Of a DNA stretch of 14,388 nucleotides, positions 5,980 through 12,499 are shown in pieces; within the stretch, counting starts at the first letter, position 1; each line of letters starts with the position of its first letter. Under the pieces are notes generated by a model that ran no database searches, had not been told where the DNA came from, and worked only from the letters and a program-made list of their open reading frames with translations. Origin of the DNA: DATLYB01 sp964502525 (GTDB lineage Bacteria > Bacteroidota > Bacteroidia > Chitinophagales > CAIOSU01); assembly GCA_964502525.1 (NCBI GenBank), contig CAZCXH010000130.1:1-14388 (forward strand), in the 5' to 3' direction. A program made the position numbers and the translations under genes.

Positions 5980-6651
5980 ATGAAAATTATTAGAACATCG
6001 TTACTCTTGTTTGCAGTCATTGCCATCGGCTATTCTCTTTCCGGGTTTAGCAATGCTGCCCGGACACCCTCTCCTTCGGAGACGGACGGGGTGAGGCAGG
6101 CTGTTTCCGGCTACAATGTCGGAGATTATGCAGCAGGCTTCAAGCTCAAAAATATTGACGGAAAAATGGTGTCGCCTGGTGATTATCCCGATGCGAAAGG
6201 ATTCATCGTTGTATTCACCTGTAACCATTGTCCTTATGCTAAACTCTATGAAGAACGCATCGTGGCTTTGGACAAATCCTTCAAAAAGCAAGGCTACCCG
6301 GTTATTGCTATTAATCCCAATGATCCCGCAAGAGAGCCTGACGATTCATACGACAACATGAAAAAGCGGGCGAAGGACAAGGGGTTCACCTTTCCCTATC
6401 TTTTCGATGAAACGCAGGAAGTAGCACGGGCTTTTGGCGCAGCACGCACTCCGCATGTTTTTTTACTGCAAAAAGAAACCGAAGGGAAATTCAAAGTCGC
6501 CTACATCGGAGCGGTGGATGATGATACCGAAAATGCCAAGAAAGACAAAGTGAAGTACGTTGAAAACGCCATTAATGCGCTCGAAAAAGGAGAAAAGCCC
6601 AATCCGGATTTCACGAAGGCGGTGGGGTGTACGATTAAGTGGAAGAGTTGA
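5980..6651 (+). CDS. Redoxin (AhpC/TSA-like) with CNHC motif, exported
   Basis: A 223-residue thioredoxin-like redoxin. Residues 1–26 look like a signal peptide (KIIRTSLLLFAVIAIGYSL, ending near SNAA). The active-site motif is FTCNHCPYAKLYEERI (Cys81 and Cys84), with a cis-Pro loop ARTPHVFLL and a C-terminal VGCTIKWK. Both ends are typical of a widespread redoxin family of unknown substrate. The start ATG at 5980 lies three bases after the TlpA-like gene, so the two are co-transcribed and probably act in the same envelope redox route. Residues 27–40 (ARTPSPSETDGVRQ) are encoded by an interspersed GC-rich repeat and sit between the signal peptide and the domain, apparently tolerated there. The operon ends at the terminator at 6674–6709. 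Confidence 0.86.
   Translation: MKIIRTSLLLFAVIAIGYSLSGFSNAARTPSPSETDGVRQAVSGYNVGDYAAGFKLKNIDGKMVSPGDYPDAKGFIVVFTCNHCPYAKLYEERIVALDKSFKKQGYPVIAINPNDPAREPDDSYDNMKKRAKDKGFTFPYLFDETQEVARAFGAARTPHVFLLQKETEGKFKVAYIGAVDDDTENAKKDKVKYVENAINALEKGEKPNPDFTKAVGCTIKWKS
6061..6099 (-). repeat. GC-rich repeat copy inside redoxin coding sequence
   Basis: The reverse complement reads CCTGCCTCACCCCGTCC followed by GTCTCCGAAGGAGAGGGTG, matching the GCCTCACCCCCGCCC…GGAGAGGGG repeat at 5382–5436 in opposite orientation. It contains the short palindrome CTCCTTCGGAG. It keeps the reading frame and introduces no stop codon. Confidence 0.65.
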
Positions 6652-6673
6652 TCTGAAGTTTTGTTCAAATTAC

Positions 6674-6709
6674 AAAAGCCTGTTCCAATCGAGCAGGCTT
6701 TTTATTTTG
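6674..6709 (+). terminator. Intrinsic terminator after redoxin gene
   Basis: Stem AAAAGCCTG (6674–6682) pairs perfectly with CAGGCTTTT (6694–6702) around an 11-base loop, and is followed by TATTTT. It lies 22 bases after the stop codon of the redoxin gene and closes the VWA–AAA+–TlpA–redoxin transcription unit. Confidence 0.85.
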
Positions 6710-6724
6710 CTGAAATGGTAATCC

Positions 6725-6732
6725 TATTTTTG
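6725..6732 (+). promoter_or_regulatory. Putative Bacteroidota -7 promoter element
   Basis: TATTTTTG matches the Bacteroidota -7 consensus TAnnTTTG exactly. A TTTG at 6706–6709 could be the -33 element, with a spacer of 15 bases, slightly short. The start codon at 6740 is only 15 bases after the first T, so the transcript leader would be very short. Confidence 0.45.
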
Positions 6733-6739
6733 CGCACTA

Positions 6740-7765
6740 ATGACTGCCATCTCCAAAAAGAAACAGCATTTTGACGTTAATAAGGAACTTCATCACTACC
6801 TCAAAAAGTATGACCGCGAATCGAAGCTGCCCGTGACGTACAGCGATTTGCTCCGATACAAGGAAACCGTTCCGCACCGCGACAAGCATGGAAAGGAAAC
6901 CTTATGGGAAAGCGTGATGTATGATCGCCACATGACGGATGAATTGAACAAAGGACTGACGATGATCTATTCCATCCTGAAGTCGGATGGCGATACTTCC
7001 GTTCTTGAACATCTCTATGTTTCAAGAATTGACTATTGCACCTTCGGAAATTCCAATCCGTTCCGCGTCCGCATCGTGAATCAGTTCAATGACAATTATG
7101 ATTATTTCTATGTTAAAAAAGCGGATGCCTCGCGTATCTATGGTCTTGAATTGGAACATCTGCTTTCCCCGAACCGCATCAATTATTTCGTTGATCACGA
7201 TACGCTGATTGAGGAACATATTCCGGGTATTCCGGGAAATGATTTCATTGTCGGCTATCTTAAAAAACCTGAATGCAACAAGGTGCGTCTTGCCAAAGAG
7301 TTTGTGAAATTCAACGAACGCTGTTTCGTGCGGTTGCTGGGAGATATGCGATCTTATAATTATGTAGTGGATGTCACGCCCGACTTTGAAGACGAGCAAT
7401 ACCGCATTCGCCCGATTGACTTCGACCAGCAGTCATACGAAGGAAAACGGACAATGTATCTGCCGCAGTTTTTCAAAGAGAACAATGTGATTGTGAAGCT
7501 GTGCATCGAACTGATGACGCCCGAGACATTCCGGCAATATCAAAATGAGGAACGAACGCTGATTTCACACCGGTTGCGCGCAGAGCGGGGGCGCACACAC
7601 GACCTGCTTGACTGCATGAAAGATGATACTATTTCAGTGCCCGGCAAGGTAGATCAACTGCGAAAGGAACTTGCCAAATATCATGATGACAAAGAATTTG
7701 AAAAATGCCGCAACATGGGAGAGATTGTGAGCCATCAGTTGAAAGTGCTGCTGGCGCATAAGTGA
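6740..7765 (+). CDS. Unknown protein with kinase/APH-like residue pattern
   Basis: A soluble 341-residue protein with no signal peptide or membrane segment; I do not recognise a named family. The residue order is reminiscent of a protein-kinase or aminoglycoside-phosphotransferase fold: FYVKKAD (Lys126/127, possible strand-3 lysine), GLELEHLL (Glu137/139, possible helix-C glutamate), LIEEHIPGIPGNDF (157–169, like an APH hinge), LLGDMRSYNYVV (Asp202-x4-Asn207, like a catalytic loop) and RPIDFDQQ (Asp227-Phe-Asp229, like the metal-binding DFG/DFD). The C-terminal 100 residues are helical and charged. It stands alone between a terminator and a promoter on the left and a terminator on the right, so it is probably monocistronic. 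Kinase activity is inferred only from motif spacing; a degraded or pseudokinase version is equally possible. Confidence 0.7.
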   Translation: MTAISKKKQHFDVNKELHHYLKKYDRESKLPVTYSDLLRYKETVPHRDKHGKETLWESVMYDRHMTDELNKGLTMIYSILKSDGDTSVLEHLYVSRIDYCTFGNSNPFRVRIVNQFNDNYDYFYVKKADASRIYGLELEHLLSPNRINYFVDHDTLIEEHIPGIPGNDFIVGYLKKPECNKVRLAKEFVKFNERCFVRLLGDMRSYNYVVDVTPDFEDEQYRIRPIDFDQQSYEGKRTMYLPQFFKENNVIVKLCIELMTPETFRQYQNEERTLISHRLRAERGRTHDLLDCMKDDTISVPGKVDQLRKELAKYHDDKEFEKCRNMGEIVSHQLKVLLAHK

Positions 7766-7815
7766 AAAGGCAAAAGGCAATTTTTTTCAAAAGGCAATCG
7801 TTTTTTTTGCCTTTT
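7766..7815. terminator. Heptamer-derived hairpin terminator
   Basis: Directly after the stop codon come copies of AAAAGGC. AAAAGGCAA (7789–7797) pairs perfectly with TTGCCTTTT (7807–7815) across a T-rich loop. The run of T after the stem on the plus strand (ending TTTTTA) makes a plausible terminator for the 6740–7765 gene, and A-runs on the other side could serve the transporter gene coming from the right. Confidence 0.6.
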
Positions 7816-7904
7816 TATCCGCTTAGACATACTTGCAAGATATTAATCAGGTAAGATAAGCTGCCAATTTGAATTGCTGTCTTTAATTACCGCGTTTACC
7901 TTTT

Positions 7905-7932
7905 GCCTAATGCCTAATGCCTAATGCCTATT
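7905..7932. repeat. Heptamer tandem array GCCTAAT x4
   Basis: Three copies of GCCTAAT plus one GCCTATT, preceded by CCTTTT. It has the same 7-base period and GCCT core as the GCCTTTT arrays elsewhere in the window, but contains TAA/TAG and so closes all reading frames. It lies just downstream of the sugar transporter stop codon. The rest of 7816–7947 shows nothing recognisable. Confidence 0.75.
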
Positions 7933-7947
7933 GTTATTAACCCGCTA

Positions 7948-9207
7948 CTACCATTCCCTGATCTTATACCCCTTCACGCTGTAAAACAAAATAAACAAAT
8001 AGCACGGAACCATTATCCAATACGCCTGGCGGTGACCGATAAACTCAAGGTCAGCGAGCCTGCCGTAAACTAAGGGGAGCAGCGCGCCTCCCGCAATCGC
8101 CATAATCAATAACGCGGAACCGGTTTTAGTGAATTTTCCCAAGCCGCCAATGGCGAGAGGCCAAATTGCGGGCCACATCAAGGCATTGGCGAGACCGAGA
8201 AAGGCAATGAACAAAACCGAAGTGTAGCCAGTGGTGGTGGTGATCCCGATACTAAACAAAATTCCGATGATGGCAGAAACCGCCAATGCCATTGATTGCG
8301 AAATGATTTTCGGAATGGCAAAAATGCCGATGATGTAACCGATAACCATTGCGGTCAAAGTGTAGGCGGTAAAATTTTTTGCTTCCGATAGCGGAATCCC
8401 CTGCGATTGTCCATAAGTTCCTATGGTATCTCCCGCCATCACCTCCACGCCCACATAGAGAAAAAGCGCTATCACTCCCAGCACAAGGTTTGGAAACTGG
8501 AACACGCTGGTTTTGCCGCCTGTCGGGGCATATTCAAGGTCATCCTTTTCCTTTTCAATTTCCGGCAATGGTGAAAAACGGATCATCAGCGCAAGACCGA
8601 CAAGAGCCATTGCCATCAATGTGTAAGGCATGATAACGCGGGATGCAAGTTCATTCAGGCGCTCCATTTTCTGCGCGGCATCCATCGCCTGCAACTCATT
8701 GGTCAGCGTATCCGCATCCGCAAGAATCACAGCCCCGAGAATAATGGGCGCGAGCACTCCCGCCACTTTGTTGCAGATGCCCATGATGCTGATGCGTCTT
8801 GCCGCGCTTTCGATCGGTCCTACAATCGTGATGTACGGATTCGAAGCTGTTTGCAAAATGGATAACCCGGTACCAATCACAAACAACCCTGTAAGGAACA
8901 ATCCGTAGGTGCGCGTGTTTGCTGCGGGAATGAAAACCAGCGCACCGGCAGCCATGACCAGCAAGCCGAGCATCATCCCTTTCTTGAATCCTGTTTTCTG
9001 CAAAATCCATGATGAGGGCAACGCAGTGAAAAAATACGAAATGTAAAAAGCAAACGCCACGAACAGCGCCTGAAACGTGTTCAATTCACAGGCGATTTTC
9101 AAATATGGTATCAGCGTTCCGTTAAGCCATGTAACGAAACCGAAGATGAAAAACAGCGCACCGAGGATGATGATGGGAACAACGCCCGCTTGTTTGGATT
9201 GCAGCAT
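7948..9207 (-). CDS. FucP/GluP-family sugar MFS transporter
   Basis: A 419-residue inner-membrane sugar:proton symporter of the major facilitator superfamily, with about 12 hydrophobic segments. Family motifs include FFIFGFVTWLNGTLIPYLK (19–37), FYISYFFTALPSSWILQKTGFKKG (54–77) and LSILQTASNPYITIVGP (115–131). Near residue 30 the sequence is NGTLIP where E. coli FucP, from memory, has NDILIP, and Gln119 stands where FucP has Glu. Both changes point to the glucose/galactose-type branch rather than a fucose transporter; the sugar is therefore uncertain. The ATG at 9207 gives a short cytoplasmic N-terminus as usual. It is divergent from the nucleotidyltransferase gene across 57 bases and is followed by repeat-rich DNA. 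Confidence 0.88.
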   Translation of the reverse strand: MLQSKQAGVVPIIILGALFFIFGFVTWLNGTLIPYLKIACELNTFQALFVAFAFYISYFFTALPSSWILQKTGFKKGMMLGLLVMAAGALVFIPAANTRTYGLFLTGLFVIGTGLSILQTASNPYITIVGPIESAARRISIMGICNKVAGVLAPIILGAVILADADTLTNELQAMDAAQKMERLNELASRVIMPYTLMAMALVGLALMIRFSPLPEIEKEKDDLEYAPTGGKTSVFQFPNLVLGVIALFLYVGVEVMAGDTIGTYGQSQGIPLSEAKNFTAYTLTAMVIGYIIGIFAIPKIISQSMALAVSAIIGILFSIGITTTTGYTSVLFIAFLGLANALMWPAIWPLAIGGLGKFTKTGSALLIMAIAGGALLPLVYGRLADLEFIGHRQAYWIMVPCYLFILFYSVKGYKIREW

Positions 9208-9244
9208 TTGGTTGAAAATGTGACGGAAATATCTTCATTCCGCC

Positions 9245-9252
9245 TAAATTGA
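9245..9252 (+). promoter_or_regulatory. Possible -7 element upstream of nucleotidyltransferase
   Basis: TAAATTGA, in the context CGCCTAAATTGAGCGCC, lies 20 bases before the ATG at 9265 in the 57-base divergent spacer. It resembles TAnnTTTG and the CCTAAATTG sequence near 2693. No clear -33 element was found. Tentative. Confidence 0.25.
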
Positions 9253-9264
9253 GCGCCATAACTT

Positions 9265-10161
9265 ATGAAACCCTCTTTGTTGATACTCGCGGCAGGGGCA
9301 GGCTCGCGGTTTGGCGGACTGAAACAATTAGAGCCACTTGGTCCCTTTGGCGAAACCATCTTGGAATACTCCATTTATGACGCGCTGAAAGCGGGTTTCG
9401 GAAAAGTTGTTCTTATCATCCGCGAAGAGTTCCTGAATGATTTTGAAGGGCGTTTTTCGAGATACGGGAATCAGATTGAGTTGGAATATTCATTCCAGGA
9501 GGTCAACCCGCAGTTTGAGAACGTAAAAAGCATTGCCGGTCGGGACAAGCCGTGGGGTACTGTTCATGCAGTGTTGTCAGCATCAAAGATTGTGGATGAA
9601 CCGTTTGCAGTCATCAACGCAGATGACTTTTACGGCAAGGAGGCTTTTCAACTGATGGCTGATTTTCTCAAAAACCGGTGTTGTGAAAATCATTGGTCAA
9701 TGATCGGTTATTCATTGCAAAATACTTTGTCGGTATATGGCGGTGTGTCAAGGGGCGTGTGCGAAACCGATGGGCACGGCTTACTGAAGAAGGTGAAAGA
9801 ATGCAGGGGTATTCAGAGGAAAAACGGTGATGTGTTTTACAGGGAAGGCGATCGTGAAGTTTTGCTGAATGAACACACCGCTGTCTCCATGAACTTCTGG
9901 GGATTTCATCCGCAGTTTTTTGAATTGGCTGAAAAGCATTTCAGAAAGTTTGTGAACGAAAATGCGGAGAATCCCAAGTCTGAAATGACACTGCCTGATT
10001 TGGTGCAGCCGTTGATTGAAAATGGAATCATCGGTGTTGCAATTCTGAAAACACATGAGAAGTGGTTTGGAATAACATACCAGGAAGACAAGAGTTCTGT
10101 GGCAAGTAAATTGACGTCACTCGTCAAAGCCGGATTGTATCCGGAAAAACTACGATCATAG
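9265..10161 (+). CDS. NTP-transferase family nucleotidyltransferase
   Basis: A cytoplasmic 298-residue protein with a GT-A/Rossmann nucleotidyltransferase fold. The nucleotide-binding signature LAAGAGSRFGGLKQLEPLG (8–26) contains GxGxRF and the conserved Lys20. PWGTVHAVLSA (97–107) and the metal-binding NADDFYG (118–124) follow in the expected order. Such enzymes join a nucleotide to a sugar phosphate or a related acceptor; the substrate cannot be read from the sequence. The N-terminus begins three residues before the first strand, which supports the ATG at 9265. The stop codon is two bases from that of the convergent gldH gene, leaving no room for a terminator. Adjacency to a sugar transporter is suggestive only. 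Confidence 0.85.
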   Translation: MKPSLLILAAGAGSRFGGLKQLEPLGPFGETILEYSIYDALKAGFGKVVLIIREEFLNDFEGRFSRYGNQIELEYSFQEVNPQFENVKSIAGRDKPWGTVHAVLSASKIVDEPFAVINADDFYGKEAFQLMADFLKNRCCENHWSMIGYSLQNTLSVYGGVSRGVCETDGHGLLKKVKECRGIQRKNGDVFYREGDREVLLNEHTAVSMNFWGFHPQFFELAEKHFRKFVNENAENPKSEMTLPDLVQPLIENGIIGVAILKTHEKWFGITYQEDKSSVASKLTSLVKAGLYPEKLRS

Positions 10162-10163
10162 CA

Positions 10164-10736
10164 TTACGTTGATTTTCCTTTCACTCCCGCCTTCTCCACC
10201 CTCAACCCCATGCTCATCACAAACGGCAGGTTGTCGGTGCGCATGATTTGCGCGAACTGAAAAGTATAATTGCCCGGCTGTTCGAAAAAAGCGTTTTGCT
10301 GAATCGGAAGCCGGATGTCGCAAATATCCCCAAGGCAGTCGCCCTGCCATCTGCCTTCTTTGTCGGCAAGTGTCAACTCAACCCGTTTCTCTAATTTTTT
10401 TCCGTCAGGAAATTTCGTGATGATGAAAATCCAGAGGTTGCTGTTGGGATAAAATTTGGTGTGGCGTACGTTCACGTAAACATTGTAAAGCAAGGCTGTG
10501 TCCGTGATATTAACGGTGAACTCCGGCTTGAAATCAAGGTTCCAGATGTATTTCGGGATGTCGGTGTTTTCTTCGTAAACTCTTTTGGTATCGCATGAAG
10601 TGAGCAAAAGGCAAAAGGCAAAGGGCAAAAGGCAATCTTTCCAAAAGGCAAAGGGCAAAGGGCAAAGGGCAATCAGTCCTTTGCTTTTTAGTTTACCCTT
10701 TGCATTTTGCATTTTGCATTTTGCCTTTTCAGACAT
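10164..10736 (-). CDS. gldH: Gliding motility lipoprotein GldH
   Basis: Outer-envelope lipoprotein of the gliding/T9SS system (family known from Flavobacterium; role as a lipoprotein required for gliding). The mature part begins at Cys48 after the lipobox LLTSC, with CDTKRVYEENTDIPKYIWNLDFKPEF and later YVNVRHTKFYPNSNLWIFI, the family hallmarks. The N-terminal 47 residues are unusual: the basic n-region (KAKCKMQNAKGKLKSKG) and hydrophobic stretches (LIALCPLPFAF and CLLPFAFCLLL) are encoded by heptamer repeat arrays in opposite orientations, with WKD between them. ATG at 10736 overlaps the stop of the four-helix-bundle gene by eight bases (ATGTCTGA). Met9 is the only later ATG option. It is probably the last gene of the holB–ricT operon and is convergent with the nucleotidyltransferase. 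Confidence 0.85.
   Translation of the reverse strand: MSEKAKCKMQNAKGKLKSKGLIALCPLPFAFWKDCLLPFAFCLLLTSCDTKRVYEENTDIPKYIWNLDFKPEFTVNITDTALLYNVYVNVRHTKFYPNSNLWIFIITKFPDGKKLEKRVELTLADKEGRWQGDCLGDICDIRLPIQQNAFFEQPGNYTFQFAQIMRTDNLPFVMSMGLRVEKAGVKGKST
10604..10672. repeat. Heptamer array, AAAAGGC orientation (in gldH 5' end)
   Basis: Tandem heptamers AAAAGGC and AAAGGGC with one interruption (AATCTTTCC). On the minus strand it reads GCCTTTT and encodes the hydrophobic part of the GldH signal peptide. It is inverted relative to the array at 11128–11178. Confidence 0.85.
10696..10729. repeat. Heptamer array, GCATTTT/GCCTTTT orientation
   Basis: CCCTTTGCATTTT followed by further GCATTTT units and GCCTTTT, ending at the stop codon of the four-helix-bundle gene. 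On the minus strand it encodes the basic KAKCKMQNAKG n-region of GldH. It is inverted relative to 10604–10672, so the pair can form an imperfect hairpin. Confidence 0.8.
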
Positions 10737-11097
10737 ATTTGCCCGGATTATTAATCATGTGATTCAACAATCTTCCTACTTCCTCACTCCCACTAACAAA
10801 AGACTCGAAAGTTTTCTTGGAAACATATCCGCATTCAAGGGCGAAACTCAACCATACCTGTGTTTCTGAATTTTCCATATCCACGTCAGAGATTTTAGAA
10901 ACAAAGTGCGCAGGGTATTGCCTTTTCCGATATGCCTCAGCAATTGAAGCGCATACGCTTCGTGAGGACCTTCTTATTTGATCCGTGAGAGAATATCTTT
11001 CTTCTGAAGGAAATCTCTTTGATTCTCTGAAAATATCCATGGCAAGCGAAAATGCTTTCTTATAGCCGGATGTTTCTTTAAATGATTGCGCTGCCAA
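10729..11097 (-). CDS. Four-helix-bundle protein (S23 / 23S rRNA IVS type)
   Basis: A 122-residue all-helical protein of the family first seen as the ORF in 23S rRNA intervening sequences (S23/bIVP, also related to Avd of diversity-generating retroelements). Recognisable features are the N-terminal SGYKKAFSLAMDIFRESKRFPSEERYSL, the family core LTDQIRRSSRSVCASIAEAYRKRQYP (38–63) and the last helix SEEVGRLLNHMI. Length is normal. TTG at 11097 is the only start that keeps helix 1; a stop lies seven codons upstream. It sits between ricT and gldH where it does not belong functionally, and is flanked by heptamer arrays in inverted orientation, which suggests insertion as a unit. Its molecular role is not known; no rRNA or reverse transcriptase is nearby. 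Confidence 0.85.
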   Translation of the reverse strand: MAAQSFKETSGYKKAFSLAMDIFRESKRFPSEERYSLTDQIRRSSRSVCASIAEAYRKRQYPAHFVSKISDVDMENSETQVWLSFALECGYVSKKTFESFVSGSEEVGRLLNHMINNPGKYV

Positions 11098-11127
11098 TAA
11101 ATTTCTACCTTTTTACTCCTTTACTCC

Positions 11128-11178
11128 TTGCCCCTTGCCCTTTGCCTTTTGCCTTTTGCCTTTTGCCTTTTGCCTTTT
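11128..11178. repeat. Heptamer array GCCTTTT between ricT and four-helix gene
   Basis: GCCCCTT, GCCCTTT and then five near-perfect GCCTTTT units. It ends in the stop codon of ricT, whose TAA overlaps the repeat (CAGTAAAAGGC on the minus strand). It is the inverted counterpart of 10604–10672, so the two bracket the four-helix-bundle gene. Confidence 0.9.
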
Positions 11179-12472
11179 ACTGCCGTCTGCCTCTATCTCG
11201 TGAATCCCGATTACCCCGGTTCCTGTCTCTGTTTTCAGGATTTCGCCCTCCTTCCCTGTTTCTGCCGCCAGTTTCTCTTTGCCCCTGATCTCTCCTTTCT
11301 CCGCCTCTGTTATCTCCTTCTCTTCGGTGGCCACCCCTCCTCTCATCATCTCTGCGATGCCTCTGCTTATTCCGTTTTTTCCTTGCCGCTTTGTCCAATG
11401 TTTCCAGCGAAATCTGCCCGACCAATTCGGTATGCTCTTCAATTTCAACCTCTTCTTCCTGCTCGATAATGATTCCCAAATCTTCCGGCTTTTTTCCTTC
11501 TTTGTTCAGGGCAAGAATTTCCTTCACCCTGCCAATGGGAACGGGATAAAATTTTGAATCCTCCTTGAACGTGTAAAACATCAGCCGCTTGAGGATGTCG
11601 GTTTTTTGCAAACGCGCCTCTCCCTTTTCCGTGTGAATCGTATCGGCATTTTTCGGAAACTCTTCGAGCGCTTCCATGTAGGTGTCCAATTCATAATTCA
11701 GACAGCATTTCAGCCTGCCGCACTGTCCCGAAAGTTTTTCAAGGTTGATGGAAAGGTTCTGATAACGGGCAGCAGTGGTGGAAACAGATTTGAAATCAGT
11801 AAGCCACGTGGAGCAGCACAACTCACGCCCGCAATCGCCCATGCCTCCGATGCGACCCGCTTCCTGCCGCGCCCCTATTTGGCGCATCTCGATTTTCGCC
11901 TTGAACTCATGGGCATACATTTTTATCAGCTCACGGAAATCAACCCGCTGCTCCGCGGTGTAGTAGAAAGTCGCTTTTTTCAAATCCGCCTGCAACTCAA
12001 CATCCGTTATTTTCATGTCGAGCTTCAGCGTGCGCGCTATCGCCCGCCCCCGCACCATCATCTGATGTTCGCGCAATCTTGCTTCCTTTAAATTTTCAAT
12101 ATCTTTTTCGCTTGCCTTTCCCAGAATTTTTTTGATTTCAGATTTATCCTTCACCTCTTTTTTGCGCATCTGCGCTTTCACCAATTCACCAGTCAATGTC
12201 ACTTCGCCCACATCCGCTCCCATTGCGGTTTCCACCACCACAATGTCACCGGTTTCATAAGGAGTATTTTGCTCGTTTTTATAGAATGCCTTTCTGCTGC
12301 CGTTTTTAAAACTGATTTCATGATAACGGAATTCGTCCGTTCCGAAGGCAATCGGGATATCAGCCAGCCAATTGTAAGTGTTTAGCTTATTGCAGGTTCC
12401 TGTCTGGCAATGCCCGTTGTTGCGGCATCCCTTAGGCAATCCTGAATTTGTTCCACAGCCGTTGCAACTCAT
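11177..12472 (-). CDS. ricT: PSP1/RicT (YaaT) family protein with RG-rich tail
   Basis: A cytoplasmic 431-residue protein of the PSP1 family. In Bacillus, RicT acts with RicA and RicF, binds Fe-S clusters and helps RNase Y-dependent RNA maturation; the role in Bacteroidota is less clear. Features: Cys-rich N-terminus (Cys3, 6, 16, 22, 27), PSP1 core at about 140–265 with GMGDCGRELCCSTW (Cys214, 219, 220) and GQCGRLKCCLNYE (Cys251, 256, 257). Residues 363–431 form a low-complexity Arg/Gly/Asp/Asn-rich tail, longer than in Bacillus and likely disordered and RNA-binding (inference). ATG at 12472 has a fair Shine-Dalgarno (AAAGG, 5-base spacing). It follows holB by 27 bases, in one operon. Its stop codon lies in a heptamer array. 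Confidence 0.88.
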   Translation of the reverse strand: MSCNGCGTNSGLPKGCRNNGHCQTGTCNKLNTYNWLADIPIAFGTDEFRYHEISFKNGSRKAFYKNEQNTPYETGDIVVVETAMGADVGEVTLTGELVKAQMRKKEVKDKSEIKKILGKASEKDIENLKEARLREHQMMVRGRAIARTLKLDMKITDVELQADLKKATFYYTAEQRVDFRELIKMYAHEFKAKIEMRQIGARQEAGRIGGMGDCGRELCCSTWLTDFKSVSTTAARYQNLSINLEKLSGQCGRLKCCLNYELDTYMEALEEFPKNADTIHTEKGEARLQKTDILKRLMFYTFKEDSKFYPVPIGRVKEILALNKEGKKPEDLGIIIEQEEEVEIEEHTELVGQISLETLDKAARKKRNKQRHRRDDERRGGHRREGDNRGGERRDQGQRETGGRNREGGRNPENRDRNRGNRDSRDRGRRQ

Positions 12473-12499
12473 AGTAACCTTTGAAAAGATTAGATAAAA

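Noticed and set aside
7948..9207. Dedicated L-fucose transporter
   Set aside because: Residues at two key FucP positions differ and no fucose catabolic genes are visible.
10585..10869. Plus-strand open frame reading KRQKAKGKRQ…
   Set aside because: It is translated heptamer repeat running into the antisense of the four-helix gene. It stays open only because the repeat lacks stops.
10729..11097. Four-helix protein as Avd of a diversity-generating retroelement
   Set aside because: No reverse transcriptase, template repeat or variable repeat was seen in the window. The S23/IVS-type label fits equally well without that system.
10604..11178. Heptamer arrays as a CRISPR array
   Set aside because: Units are 7 bases in direct tandem with no spacers, and no cas gene is present.
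11113..11448. Minus-strand open frame over the ricT tail (111 codons)
   Set aside because: Different frame of the Arg/Gly-rich tail and the repeat array; the ricT frame carries the conserved domain and ends here.
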